This document shows positions 42,753-51,844 of a stretch of DNA of 64,000 nucleotides, in pieces. Numbering within the stretch: position 1 is the stretch's first letter; each line of letters opens with the position of its first letter. Made by a program: the position numbers and the translations under genes. This stretch comes from Pollutimonas thiosulfatoxidans (GTDB taxonomy: Bacteria > Pseudomonadota > Gammaproteobacteria > Burkholderiales > Burkholderiaceae_B), in NCBI RefSeq assembly GCF_004022565.1, contig NZ_CP022987.1, positions 3,348,001-3,412,000 of the forward strand, written 5' to 3'. The notes beneath the pieces are model-generated. The model was not told where the DNA came from, ran no database searches, and worked only from the letters and a program-made list of their open reading frames with translations.

Positions 42753-44021
42753 ATGAACGCTGATCGATTCCAAGCCACCTATTTGATTGAAACACCGCTC
42801 GAGCCGGCCCGCGTGGCCGACATCATGGCGGGTGAACAATCTTGCGGGACCTTCACGCGGGTGCAGGGCGAAACTGATGAGCTGCGGGAACGGGCGCGAG
42901 CTACGGTGGAGAGCGTCGAACTGCTGGAAGAGGCGCAACAGGCTTCGTTGCCCAACGCCTGGCTTGCTCGGCAGGGCAACCCGGGGCCATGGCAACGCGC
43001 TCGCATCCGCATCTCGTTTCCCAGCGACAACATCGGCGCCAATTTGCCGACGCTGGCGTCAACGGTAGCGGGCAATCTGTACGACCTGGGCGAAGCCACC
43101 GGCATGCGTCTGGAGTCATTACAGTTGTCAACGGCGTATCGACGGCGTTTCGACATCCCGACCTTCGGCATCCCGGGCACCCGCAAAGCCACGGGGGTGG
43201 CGGCAGGCGCCTTGATAGGCACCATTATCAAGCCCAACGTCGGCCTTGATGTGGATCAGACGGCCGCGCTGGTGCGGCAACTGTGCGAGGCCGGCGTCGA
43301 CTTCATTAAAGACGATGAAATATGCGCCGACCCCGTGTATGCACCGTTGGCGGCACGCGTGCCAGCGGTCATGGCCGTGATACGCGACCATGAGCAACGA
43401 ACCGGCAAGCATGTCATGGTTGCCTTCAATATCAGCGACGAAACGGACGCCATGCGTCGGCACGCCGATCTGGTGGAGCGCGAAGGCGGCAGTTGCGTCA
43501 TGGCGAGCCTCAATGCATGCGGGTACTCTGCCATCCAGTCGTTGCGGCGCAGTACACCGCTGGCGCTGCATGGGCATCGCAACGGTTATGGCGCCTTGTC
43601 GCGCCACCCGCTGCTCGGCATGTCGTTTCAGGCGTATCAAACCTTATGGCGCTTGGCAGGTGTTGATCATATGCACGTGCATGGCTTGCAAGGCAAATTT
43701 TCGCAATCCGACCAGGAAGTTGTGGAATCGGCGCGTGACTGCCTGACGCCTCTTGCCGAAGATATCGATGACGTCGTGATGCCCGCCTTTTCGTCCGGCC
43801 AATGGGCGGGCACCGTACCGGCGACCTACGCCGCCATCGGCCACGACGACTTGCTTTTCATGTCGGGCGGGGGCATTTTGGCACATCCCGATGGACCAGC
43901 AGCCGGCGTGGCGAGCTTGCGTGAAGCTTGGCAAGCGGCGAAGAACGGTATTGCTTTGCCTGTTTTCGCGACGCAAGCCCCGGCCCTGCGGCGCGCGCTG
44001 GAATTTTTCGGCGCTCGCTAG
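42753..44021 (+). CDS. RuBisCO-like protein (form IV; OiaX/OiaT-type candidate)
   Basis: This 422-residue member of the RuBisCO large-subunit superfamily keeps the metal-binding and carbamylation motif GVDFIKDDE (Lys186, Asp188, Glu189), the IIKPNVGL loop (Lys160), a loop-6-like GLQGKFSQS and the phosphate-binding SGGGILAHPDG. KPNVGL replaces KPKLGL of true RuBisCO, and no RuBisCO small subunit or phosphoribulokinase is present. RuBisCO-like proteins next to DUF1537 kinases act on 3-oxo-isoapionate 4-phosphate: OiaX decarboxylates it and OiaT cleaves it hydrolytically. Which of the two, or a third reaction, is not decidable from sequence alone. Confidence 0.88.
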   Translation: MNADRFQATYLIETPLEPARVADIMAGEQSCGTFTRVQGETDELRERARATVESVELLEEAQQASLPNAWLARQGNPGPWQRARIRISFPSDNIGANLPTLASTVAGNLYDLGEATGMRLESLQLSTAYRRRFDIPTFGIPGTRKATGVAAGALIGTIIKPNVGLDVDQTAALVRQLCEAGVDFIKDDEICADPVYAPLAARVPAVMAVIRDHEQRTGKHVMVAFNISDETDAMRRHADLVEREGGSCVMASLNACGYSAIQSLRRSTPLALHGHRNGYGALSRHPLLGMSFQAYQTLWRLAGVDHMHVHGLQGKFSQSDQEVVESARDCLTPLAEDIDDVVMPAFSSGQWAGTVPATYAAIGHDDLLFMSGGGILAHPDGPAAGVASLREAWQAAKNGIALPVFATQAPALRRALEFFGAR

Positions 44022-44022
44022 C

Positions 44023-45354
44023 ATGCAAGTATCAAGGCCCAGGTTGGCGTTCTACGGTGACGACTTCACTGGCGCGACCGATACGCTGGCTACCTTGGCG
44101 GGCGCTGGTCAGAACGCCTTGCTTTTTTTGCGTGTGCCCGACGATGCTCAACTGGCCTCTGCCGGTGCGCTGGATTGCGTGGGTATTGCCGGAGCCGCTC
44201 GCTCGATGAGTGCTGCAGAACAGCAGTCGGAGATGACATCGATCGGTGCCTTTATGGCGCGCCTGGGGGCTGCAGTTAACCACTATAAAGTTTGCTCGAC
44301 CTTTGATAGTTCGCCTGACATTGGCAGCATAGGGCGGGCTGTCGGGATACTGCGCGATAGCTTGCAGGCGAACTTCCTGCCTTTCGTTGGCGGCCAGCCC
44401 AATCTTGGACGCTATTGCGTCTTCGGCCATTTGTTTGCCGCTTTCCAGACCGGCGGGCCGGTTTTTCGGCTGGACAGGCACCCCACCATGAGCCGGCATC
44501 CCGTGACGCCCATGCGCGAAGCCGATTTGCGTCTACATTTGGCTCAACAGGGGCTGCCCGGCATGGAGTCCGTTGCTTACACCCATTACGACTTGCCCGC
44601 AGACGAACTGGACGCGCTGGTGGACAGTTGTATCGAGGCGGCGCCCGATGGGGTGCTCTTCGATGTGGGTCATGCGTCGCATCTTCCCGTCATCGGACGG
44701 CAAATCTGGCTGCGGGCCGGTCAGGGCCCCGTATTGGCGGTGGGTGCCAGCAGCGTGGCCCAAGCGCTACTGGCGCACTGGGATACTCCTGATGTCATCG
44801 CTGCGAGGCCCAACGCCGCTGCTGCCTTGCAAGCGGAGTCGGCCGCTGTGCGCGGCCCTGTGTTCGTGTTGTCGGGCAGCATGTCTCCCGTGACGGCACG
44901 CCAGATCGACGCGGCGGTTTCGTACGAGCGCATCGCCATTGACGTCGATGCGCTGGTAAGCAATCAGCTTACGGTACTGGAGCCGTTGCTGGCCCGCATA
45001 AGCGACAGCCTTGGTCGAGGACGTCATGTTCTAGCCTACACGGCCCGCGGCGAAGCAGGCGAACGACAGCACGGGATTGCGCCCGCGACACTGGCGCGCG
45101 CTTGCGGTCACTTTTTGGCCCGCGTGCTGAAGCAGTCTGAAGTGGGCCGCGTTGGTGTGGCCGGCGGAGACACTTCCAGCTACGCCATGCAGGCCCTGGA
45201 TGTTTGGGGACTGAGCTACCTGAGGCAAATCGAGCCCGGTATTGCCCTGTGCCGCACGCATGCTGACAACGCTGCGCTCGCGGGGGTGGAGATCATGCTT
45301 AAGGGCGGCCAAATGGGATCCGATCAGGCCTTCGAGCGCCTGATCGCCTCATAA
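44023..45354 (+). CDS. Four-carbon acid sugar kinase (DUF1537), candidate 3-oxo-isoapionate kinase
   Basis: This 443-residue sugar-acid kinase of the DUF1537 family has the N-terminal substrate motif FYGDDFTGATDTLATL and the C-terminal nucleotide-binding motif VAGGDTSSYAMQAL, plus GIALCRTHADNAALAGVEIMLKGGQMG. The start at 44023 comes one base after the RuBisCO-like stop, so the two are coupled. Family members phosphorylate C4 and C5 acids (erythronate, threonate, 3-oxo-isoapionate); adjacency to the RuBisCO-like protein favours 3-oxo-isoapionate (OiaK role). Confidence 0.88.
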   Translation: MQVSRPRLAFYGDDFTGATDTLATLAGAGQNALLFLRVPDDAQLASAGALDCVGIAGAARSMSAAEQQSEMTSIGAFMARLGAAVNHYKVCSTFDSSPDIGSIGRAVGILRDSLQANFLPFVGGQPNLGRYCVFGHLFAAFQTGGPVFRLDRHPTMSRHPVTPMREADLRLHLAQQGLPGMESVAYTHYDLPADELDALVDSCIEAAPDGVLFDVGHASHLPVIGRQIWLRAGQGPVLAVGASSVAQALLAHWDTPDVIAARPNAAAALQAESAAVRGPVFVLSGSMSPVTARQIDAAVSYERIAIDVDALVSNQLTVLEPLLARISDSLGRGRHVLAYTARGEAGERQHGIAPATLARACGHFLARVLKQSEVGRVGVAGGDTSSYAMQALDVWGLSYLRQIEPGIALCRTHADNAALAGVEIMLKGGQMGSDQAFERLIAS

Positions 45355-45359
45355 GCGCT

Positions 45360-46115
45360 CTACCCACGCCCCACGAAAGGCATCTTGGTAGCCATGACCG
45401 TCATGAACTGCACGTTGGCATCAAGCGGAAGGCTGGCCATATACAGCAAGGCCTGCGTCACGTGCGATGTGTCCATCACGGGTTCCGGCCGCGTTGTGCC
45501 GTCGGCTTGCAATACCCCCTTGCTCATGACTGCCGTCATGTCGCTGGCCGCGTTGCCGATGTCGATCTGACCGCAGGCGATGTCATACTTTCTGCCATCC
45601 AGCGAGGTGGCTTTTGTCAGCCCCGTTATGGCGTGTTTGGTGGCGGTATACGACACGGCGTTGGGCCGGGGCGCATGGGCCGAGATAGAGCCGTTATTGA
45701 TGATGCGGCCGCCGCGCGGCTGCTGGTCTTTCATGAGCCGGAACGCGCCTTGTGTGCACAGGAAGGCGCCGGTCAGGTTGATGTCGACAGCAGCCTTCCA
45801 TTCGTCGTAGCTGAGTTCCTCCAGCGATGCTGAGCGAGCGAAGATGCCGGCGTTGTTGAACAGCAAATCCAGGCGACCGAATTGATTTTTAATCTCGTCA
45901 AACAGGTGTGTAACGGCATTGGGATCGCTGACGTCGGCAGGCAGCACCAGGCACTTGCCGGGCAAGCCCGCAGCCGCAGCCGCTGTGGCTTCCAGAGCCT
46001 CTCTGCGCCGGCCTACCAGCGCCACGGCGTAGCCCTTTTCCACCAGAGCCAGCGCGATGTTCTTCCCGATCCCTGATCCCGCACCTGTGACTAAAGCGTA
46101 TTGCTGTGTACTCAT
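45360..46115 (-). CDS. SDR family oxidoreductase
   Basis: This 251-residue short-chain dehydrogenase has cofactor motif VTGAGSGIGKN, NNAGIF, catalytic Ser in NNGSISAHAP and YTATK. The family Tyr-x-x-x-Lys is present (Tyr-Thr-Ala-Thr-Lys). It is convergent with the kinase gene and its ATG overlaps the GntR stop by one base (TAATG). It probably oxidises a hydroxy acid or polyol of the second catabolic cluster. Confidence 0.92.
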   Translation of the reverse strand: MSTQQYALVTGAGSGIGKNIALALVEKGYAVALVGRRREALEATAAAAAGLPGKCLVLPADVSDPNAVTHLFDEIKNQFGRLDLLFNNAGIFARSASLEELSYDEWKAAVDINLTGAFLCTQGAFRLMKDQQPRGGRIINNGSISAHAPRPNAVSYTATKHAITGLTKATSLDGRKYDIACGQIDIGNAASDMTAVMSKGVLQADGTTRPEPVMDTSHVTQALLYMASLPLDANVQFMTVMATKMPFVGRG

Positions 46116-46885
46116 TACTGTCCGTCCTTTGTTGTTAATGGTTTTTTGCCTGGCTTGCGATCCCGGGCTGCAGCCGCACGCGGTTTGCGGGCGATCAGGC
46201 TGGAAGTCAGCCGCTTGAAGGCCACGCCCATGTGCTGCTGCATGGCTTCGCGAGCCAGATCCGGGTTGCGCGACCGCAGTGCCTTGAGAATGTCGCGATG
46301 CTCGGCGACTGCCTGCAACCATATATCGGCTGACTCAAAATGGCGATGCAAATGATCAAACAGCGGGCCCATGCGAAACTCGAAAAGCTGCTTGACCACG
46401 CCGATCAGCACACTGTTTCCCGTGGCTTCCGCAATGCGCACATGGAACAACTGGTCGGCCTCAAGGGGAACAATACCCGATTGCGCCTCGACCTCCATGA
46501 TGTCGATGGCTTCCGCGATGGCGTTGAAGTGGGCGCGGGTGCCCACGCGGGCCGCCATGGCGGCGACCTCACCCTCCAGTAACGCGCGAGCGCGCACGAC
46601 CTCAAGCGGACCTTCCTCGTGGGAGAGATCATATTTCTTGCGGGGGCGGGCAGGGGGATCGCACACGTAGATGCCGGACCCCATGTGCACTTCGATATAG
46701 CCTTGCACTTCCAGGGCGATCAGCGCCTCCCGCAGAGAAGGCCGGCTGACCCCTAACTGGACGGCAAGTTCCCGCTCGGCAGGCAGCCGCGATCCTGCGG
46801 GGAACTCGCCCGCGAGGATCAGTTTGCGCAATTGTTCACTGATCTGTCGATACAGGCGTTGCGGCTCGATGATCTTGATGGGCAT
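46115..46885 (-). CDS. GntR/FadR-type transcriptional regulator (FCD domain)
   Basis: This 256-residue regulator has a winged helix (LYRQISEQLRKLILAGEFPAGSRLPAERELAVQLGVSRPSLREALIALEVQGYIEV) and an FCD effector domain whose His/Asp residues often bind metal and a carboxylate. It is coupled to the SDR gene downstream and follows the Ldh_2 gene. A TGGTATTACCA palindrome at 51845-51855, typical for this subfamily, lies between the TTT receptor and UxaA-like genes and is a likely target. Hydroxyacid inducers are common for FadR-type regulators. Confidence 0.93.
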   Translation of the reverse strand: MPIKIIEPQRLYRQISEQLRKLILAGEFPAGSRLPAERELAVQLGVSRPSLREALIALEVQGYIEVHMGSGIYVCDPPARPRKKYDLSHEEGPLEVVRARALLEGEVAAMAARVGTRAHFNAIAEAIDIMEVEAQSGIVPLEADQLFHVRIAEATGNSVLIGVVKQLFEFRMGPLFDHLHRHFESADIWLQAVAEHRDILKALRSRNPDLAREAMQQHMGVAFKRLTSSLIARKPRAAAARDRKPGKKPLTTKDGQ

Positions 46886-46888
46886 GCT

Positions 46889-47944
46889 TTAGCGCGCGGG
46901 CGGAAAGCCGACACCATAGCGCTTACCGCAAGCGGCAAGCGCCTCGGGTATGGTGGGATGCAGCGCCACGCCCTTGCCAAGTTGCTCTTGCCGCAAGGCC
47001 AGGCCGCGATCGCCGGGCAGGCGCACGGGATCGCCACCGGGTCGCGGTGGGCTGCTGCGGCAGGCGTCGCCGATGTGGTCCATTTGCCGGGCAAACGCGT
47101 CGGTGCCTCCGAATGCGGCTGGATCATGCAGGCCAAGGAAAACCGTGGCGCCCCAGCCCTCGGGCGGGTCTGCTCGACCGTAGCCAGCCAGCCCCGCGGT
47201 CATCGCTTCCACCATCAGGGCCAGGCCGTAGCCCTTGTGGCCCGATCGCGGCCCGCCCAGCGGCATGACGGTTCCAGGTGGATCTGCAGACAGCACGCGT
47301 GGGTCGGCGGTGGGATTGCCCTGGGCGTCGTACAGGCATTCATGGTCGAACTGGCGGCCGGCCTTGTCCAGCCTGGTGCTCATGCCGTTGGTGACGATGG
47401 ACGCGGAGATGTCGACGAGGAAAGGGGTGGTGGAAGTAGGTATGCCCATGGCCACCGGGTTGGGCGTGAACACGGCCTTGGTGCCGCCATGCGGCGCGAC
47501 GCTGGCAGACGCGGGATCGGAGCTGGCCAGGGTGATCAGCAGGCCGCTGTCCGTGGCTTGCAAGAGGTAGGCGGCCAGGCAGGCAATGTGATGGCTGCGC
47601 TGGATGACCAGGCTGGCAGTGCCGTACTGTCGTGCGCGTGGCGCGAGGGTTTCGATGCCGTGCCGGACCAGCCAGGGGCCCGGCAGCCGGCGACCGTCCC
47701 ATAGCAAGGCTGCACCTCTGTCGGATAACACCTGCGGCGAGCCGCTGACGGTCATGCCATGATTTTCGATCTGTGCAATATACGGAGCCAGCAATGCCAG
47801 GCCATGCGTGTCATGGCCCAGCAGGTCTCCCTCGACCAGTATGTCGGCAACCGTCGCAGCCTTGTCGGACTCCATGCCGGCGGCCTGCAGCAACTGGTCG
47901 GCATAGTCGCGCAGCGCATCGGCGTCGTAGCGTGGTGTGGCCAT
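46889..47944 (-). CDS. Malate/L-lactate dehydrogenase-type oxidoreductase (Ldh_2 family)
   Basis: This 351-residue NAD(P)-dependent 2-hydroxyacid dehydrogenase belongs to the Ldh_2/YlbC/ComC superfamily, unrelated to classical LDH. Motifs: DILVEGDLLGHDTHGLALLAPYI (catalytic His in DTHG), HIACLAAYLLQA, PNPVAMGIPT and GGPRSGHKGYGLALMVEAM. The ATG overlaps the upstream SDR stop by one base (TGATG). Relatives oxidise ureidoglycolate, (R)-sulfolactate, 2,3-diketo-L-gulonate or similar acids. Confidence 0.91.
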   Translation of the reverse strand: MATPRYDADALRDYADQLLQAAGMESDKAATVADILVEGDLLGHDTHGLALLAPYIAQIENHGMTVSGSPQVLSDRGAALLWDGRRLPGPWLVRHGIETLAPRARQYGTASLVIQRSHHIACLAAYLLQATDSGLLITLASSDPASASVAPHGGTKAVFTPNPVAMGIPTSTTPFLVDISASIVTNGMSTRLDKAGRQFDHECLYDAQGNPTADPRVLSADPPGTVMPLGGPRSGHKGYGLALMVEAMTAGLAGYGRADPPEGWGATVFLGLHDPAAFGGTDAFARQMDHIGDACRSSPPRPGGDPVRLPGDRGLALRQEQLGKGVALHPTIPEALAACGKRYGVGFPPAR

Positions 47945-48702
47945 CAGTACGTGGCCCTTCCACCGGAAACGTCGAACACGGCGCCAGTGGAAAAAGAGCA
48001 TTCTTCGGAGCACAGCCAGGCCACCAGCGCGGCGATTTCTTCGGTAGTACCGAATCGGTTCATGGGTATCTTGGACAGCATGTAGTCGATATGTTCCTGT
48101 GTCATCTGAGCAAATATGCCGGTGCGCACGGCAGCCGGCGTCACACAGTTTACGGTGATACCGGTTTGCGCGAGCTCCTTGCCCAGCGATTTGGTCAGCG
48201 CAATCACGCCCGCCTTGGACGCACTATAAGCCGAGGCATTGGGATTGCCTTCCTTGCCCGCGATCGACGCAATATTAACGATGCGTCCATACCCATGCTT
48301 TTGCATGCGCGGAGCGATCGTGCGGCAGCACAGGAATGGCCCACGCAAATTCACGTTCATGACCTGGTCCCAGGCAGCCACCGGGTAGTCGCAGACGGAG
48401 ACATTCGGGCCGGTGATGCCGGCGCTGGTCACCAGGATGTCTATCTTGCCGCCTGTTTCCATCGTGCTGTCGGCAGCGGCGTTGACGGCGTCTTCATCCG
48501 AAATATCGACTTGTTGCGTATGCAGCAGCTCTTTATCCAGGGCTTTGGCAGCCTGCTGCAGGGCGCCCGGGTCGCGGTCCCACAAGGTGACGCGCGCGCC
48601 GCCTTGTTGCAGTCGGGTGGCGATCGCCAGGCCGATGCCTGCAGCCCCGCCGGTAACGACCGCGTGGCGGCCCGAAAAGTCGTAATGATTGCGTGCTGCC
48701 AT
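47944..48702 (-). CDS. SDR family oxidoreductase
   Basis: This 252-residue short-chain dehydrogenase has VTGGAAGIGLAIA, an Asp after beta-2 (LWDRD) favouring NAD, SAGITG in place of NNAG, and YSASK with catalytic Tyr and Lys. It ends GAVFDVSGGRATY, typical of sugar and sugar-acid dehydrogenases. AGGAGTAACC precedes ATG 48702. It lies between tctA and the Ldh_2 gene on the minus strand. Confidence 0.92.
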   Translation of the reverse strand: MAARNHYDFSGRHAVVTGGAAGIGLAIATRLQQGGARVTLWDRDPGALQQAAKALDKELLHTQQVDISDEDAVNAAADSTMETGGKIDILVTSAGITGPNVSVCDYPVAAWDQVMNVNLRGPFLCCRTIAPRMQKHGYGRIVNIASIAGKEGNPNASAYSASKAGVIALTKSLGKELAQTGITVNCVTPAAVRTGIFAQMTQEHIDYMLSKIPMNRFGTTEEIAALVAWLCSEECSFSTGAVFDVSGGRATY

Positions 48703-48746
48703 GGTTACTCCTGATGCGTGATGGTGCAATGGTTGGGGTTGTTCAT

Positions 48747-50243
48747 TCAGCCGGCCGTGCTTTTCCGCTTGCGCAGGTAGCGCAGCAGCAGCGGGGCGGT
48801 CCATATCAGTATCGTGACGACACCGAGTGTTCCGGCAATAGGGCGCTCGAAGAACGCAATAATATTGCCATCCGATTTGATGACCGAGCTGATGTAGTTC
48901 TCTTCCAGCATGGTGCCCAGCACCACGCCCAGTATGGTCGGAGCGATAGGAAAGCCGTTCTCTTCCATCAGATATGCCAACACGCCGAAGGCAAGCATGA
49001 CCCCGACGTCGAAGATGCTGTTGTTGATGGCGTATGAGCCGACGATGCAGAACACCAGGATAAGTGGCATGAGCAATTGGCGGGGGGTGCGCAGTATATG
49101 CTTGGCAAGCTTGATCAGCGCGTAGCCCAAGGGCAGCATCAGCAGGTTGGCCACGATGAAGACGATAAAAATCGAATACATCGACACTGCGTTGTTGATG
49201 AAGATCATGGGACCCGGGTTCAGGTCTTTCATGTACAACACGCCGATCACGATGGCTGTAATGGAATCGCCCGGTATACCGAAAACCAGTGCGGGTATCC
49301 ATGCGCCCGCCAACGAACCATTATTCGCGGCACTGGCCTCGACGATGCCTTCGGGGTGGCCGGTACCGAATTTTTCGGGTTCTCTGGAAAACTTCTTGCT
49401 GACGGCATACGACATATACGCGGCAATATCCGCCCCTGCCCCGGGGAGTGCACCCACGATGGTGCCCAGCACGCTGCCCCGCAGTACTGACTTCGGGTAT
49501 TTGACAAGCAGCTTCCAAACGCCGCCAAATACACTGGTTATGGCGCTGTCCACCGCTTGCATGGGTTTGGCTGACGCGATGGCGTAGCGCAGGACTTCGG
49601 AAACGGCGAACATGCCGACCATGATGGGTATTAACGAGAGGCCGCCCAATAGATTGTCGCTGCCGAAGGTGAAGCGGGGATACCCAGTGGGGTTGCCCAT
49701 GCCGACGCTTGTTATGGCCAGGCCAAGGAAGAGCGATACGAAACCCTTCAGGGGGTCGGCCGAAGCGATGAAGATCGCACAGGTCAGGCCCAGCAACACC
49801 AGCCAGAAGTATTCGTACGATGAGAATCGCAGCGCCAATTCCGCAAGGGCGGGGGCACCGATAATCAGTACAGCGGTGCCGAACAATCCGCCTATGCACG
49901 AACACACCAGGCCGCCGCCCAGGGCAAGTTCGGCCTTGCCTTTTTTGGTCAGCAGGTGAGCTTCGTCGGCATAGGCTGCCGAGGCCGGTGTGCCGGGTAT
50001 GCGCAACAGGCAGCCGGGAACGTCGCCGGAGAAGATGGCCATCGCAGTGGCTGTCACCATGGCGGCAATGGCGGGTATCGGCTGCATAAAAAAGGTGACG
50101 GGCACCAAGAGTGCGACAGCCATGGTGGCGCTAAGCCCCGGTATCGCTCCGACAAACAAGCCGTAAGCGGCCGAGGACAGCACCACCAGCATGACGTTCA
50201 GCTGAAAAACCTGCTCGAATGCAGCGGCGAGGGTGTCTATCAT
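48747..50243 (-). CDS. tctA: Tripartite tricarboxylate transporter large permease, TctA family
   Basis: This 498-residue permease of the TTT family has about 12 helices. Marks: GLFVGAIPGLSATMAVALLVPVTF (conserved Gly-rich loop), GDVPGCLLRIPGTPASAAYADEAHLLTKKGKAELALGGGLVCSCIGGLFG, GALPGAGADIAAYMSYAVSKKFSREPEKFG and EASAANNGSLAGAWIPALVFGIPGDSITAIVIG. It is the sodium- or proton-coupled pore working with TctB and the TctC receptor encoded upstream. Confidence 0.95.
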   Translation of the reverse strand: MIDTLAAAFEQVFQLNVMLVVLSSAAYGLFVGAIPGLSATMAVALLVPVTFFMQPIPAIAAMVTATAMAIFSGDVPGCLLRIPGTPASAAYADEAHLLTKKGKAELALGGGLVCSCIGGLFGTAVLIIGAPALAELALRFSSYEYFWLVLLGLTCAIFIASADPLKGFVSLFLGLAITSVGMGNPTGYPRFTFGSDNLLGGLSLIPIMVGMFAVSEVLRYAIASAKPMQAVDSAITSVFGGVWKLLVKYPKSVLRGSVLGTIVGALPGAGADIAAYMSYAVSKKFSREPEKFGTGHPEGIVEASAANNGSLAGAWIPALVFGIPGDSITAIVIGVLYMKDLNPGPMIFINNAVSMYSIFIVFIVANLLMLPLGYALIKLAKHILRTPRQLLMPLILVFCIVGSYAINNSIFDVGVMLAFGVLAYLMEENGFPIAPTILGVVLGTMLEENYISSVIKSDGNIIAFFERPIAGTLGVVTILIWTAPLLLRYLRKRKSTAG

Positions 50244-50258
50244 GAGGGCTTCCTTCGT

Positions 50259-50732
50259 TTACCACGCCACGGATTCAAGTACACCCCAAGGCAACGGAAC
50301 CTCCAGCAAGCTGTAGAACAGAAAGTGGATGAGCAGAGACCCGATGAGGGCGACCAGCACGGCCAGCTTGAGTTTGGCTCGAAACACCAGAAACAAGGCC
50401 AGCAGGAAGACGAAGGCACAGACCAGGAACCCCAGGCTTTCCGAGAAAGCGATATATAGCAGCAGGGTCAGGGGGATGAATAGAAATCCGGTCAGGATGC
50501 GGCCGTTGCGTAGTGCCGGATCCAGCCGTAACCAAGGATCACGCGGCATGTTTTTTACATGGCGCGCCACCAGTAGTACTGCACAAATGACGAAGCCCGA
50601 GCCGATCAGCGTCGGAAACATGCCTGGCCCGACGTTTTGCCCCGGCATAAGCGGCAGTGTCAGCGCATAGGCGATCATGCCCAAGCCCAGAACGCCCACG
50701 ATCAGCCCGGCCAGCAGGTCGCTGATTTTCAT
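50259..50732 (-). CDS. tctB: Tripartite tricarboxylate transporter small permease, TctB family
   Basis: This 157-residue, four-helix small subunit starts MKISDLLAGLIVGVLGLGMIAYALTLPLMPGQNVGPGMFPTLIGSGFVICAVLLV, the TctB pattern. ATG 50732 follows GAGAGGCATC; the frame extends to 50771 into the stem-loop region. It lies 15 bases before tctA. Confidence 0.9.
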   Translation of the reverse strand: MKISDLLAGLIVGVLGLGMIAYALTLPLMPGQNVGPGMFPTLIGSGFVICAVLLVARHVKNMPRDPWLRLDPALRNGRILTGFLFIPLTLLLYIAFSESLGFLVCAFVFLLALFLVFRAKLKLAVLVALIGSLLIHFLFYSLLEVPLPWGVLESVAW

Positions 50733-50746
50733 GATGCCTCTCCATG

Positions 50747-50771
50747 GTGAGCCGGCTGACAGCCGGCTCAC
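50747..50771 (-). other. Intercistronic stem-loop between tctC and tctB
   Basis: A perfect 11-bp stem GTGAGCCGGCT/AGCCGGCTCAC with a GAC loop lies 12 bases after the receptor stop and 14 bases before the small-permease start. No T-run follows. It repeats the arrangement of both TRAP operons. Confidence 0.7.
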
Positions 50772-50783
50772 GGGGTGGTGGGT

Positions 50784-51752
50784 TTACTTGGCCAGGCCCA
50801 GTGCACGCATGGTTTCGCCCATATTGGCATCGCCTTCATCCATGAACTTGGCAAAGCCGGCGCCATCGGCGTAGGCGATGCCAAAGCCGCGCTTGTCCAT
50901 GAACTGCTTGTATTCGTCGCTCTTGTTGATCTTCTCGAGCGCTGCTTCAAGCTTCGCACTGACATCATCAGGCAGACCCTTGGGGCCGGCAATGCCGCGC
51001 CATACCCCTGTGGTCCAGTCGCTGCCGGTTGCCGACTTCAAGGTAGGCACTTTTGGATATAGGGCTGCGGGCTCTTTGGCCATGACCACCAAGGGTCGGG
51101 CCTTGCCGGCGTCTATCATGGCGCGGGCCTCGGGCAGTGCCGCCGGAACAATGTCCACACCGCCGGCGACCAGTTCGAGCATGGCTGGCGCTGCGCCGTT
51201 GGAAGGGACCCACGGCACGGCATTGATGTCTATATTCAGGCTTTTCAGCATGCCCGCCAGTGCGATGTGCCAGATGCCGCCTTGGCCCGTGCCCGAAGCC
51301 TTGAGCTTGCCGGGGTCGGCCTTGATGGCTGACAACAGTTGGTCCATGTTTTGGTAGGGCGAGGATTCGCTGACGGTGACCGCTGCAGGACCGACGTTCA
51401 TTAGGGCCAGGGCGGTGTAGTCCTTGGGCGTGAGTTCGGTAAGGCCCTGGTGGTGCATCATGGAAATTTCCACGGTAAGCATGCCCAGGGTGTAGCCATC
51501 GGGTTTGGCGCTGGCAATGGCCTGGTGCCCCACGACGCCGTTGCCGCCCACGCGGTTCACGACATTGACCGGGTTGCCCAGTTCCTTCTCCAACAGCGAG
51601 CCGACGATGCGGGCAGTAGCATCGGTACCGCCACCGGCCGCCCACGGCACAATCAGAGTAATGGGGCGCTCGGGCCAGGCGGCAGATGCCGTTCCCGAAG
51701 CAAGTATGGCTACAGTGACAGCGGTGACGTTAAGCAGCGATTTGAGCTTCAT
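50784..51752 (-). CDS. tctC: Tripartite tricarboxylate transporter solute receptor (Bug family, TctC)
   Basis: This 322-residue periplasmic receptor of the Bordetella uptake gene family has signal peptide VTAVTVAILASGTASAAWPERPITLIVPWAAGGGTDATAR. The Bug ligand loop GGGTDATAR is present, as is GNPVNVVNRVGGNGVVGHQAIASAKPDGYTLG. ATG 51752 is chosen; the frame opens at 51839. The gene is divergent from the UxaA-like dehydratase, and a GntR-type palindrome lies between them. Ligand is probably a hydroxy- or sugar acid. Confidence 0.94.
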   Translation of the reverse strand: MKLKSLLNVTAVTVAILASGTASAAWPERPITLIVPWAAGGGTDATARIVGSLLEKELGNPVNVVNRVGGNGVVGHQAIASAKPDGYTLGMLTVEISMMHHQGLTELTPKDYTALALMNVGPAAVTVSESSPYQNMDQLLSAIKADPGKLKASGTGQGGIWHIALAGMLKSLNIDINAVPWVPSNGAAPAMLELVAGGVDIVPAALPEARAMIDAGKARPLVVMAKEPAALYPKVPTLKSATGSDWTTGVWRGIAGPKGLPDDVSAKLEAALEKINKSDEYKQFMDKRGFGIAYADGAGFAKFMDEGDANMGETMRALGLAK

Positions 51753-51844
51753 GTTGTCGTCCTCAGGATGGTGGTCACGTGTTATTGGTATACGGCGGTT
51801 CTGCGGCTCAAGAATTTCACATCGACTACGGCGTGTCAAGCATT

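Noticed and set aside
42753..44021. A true CO2-fixing RuBisCO
   Set aside because: The KPKLGL motif is changed to KPNVGL, the protein is shorter than form I/II large subunits, and no small subunit, phosphoribulokinase or activase is nearby; the DUF1537 kinase neighbour fits form IV.
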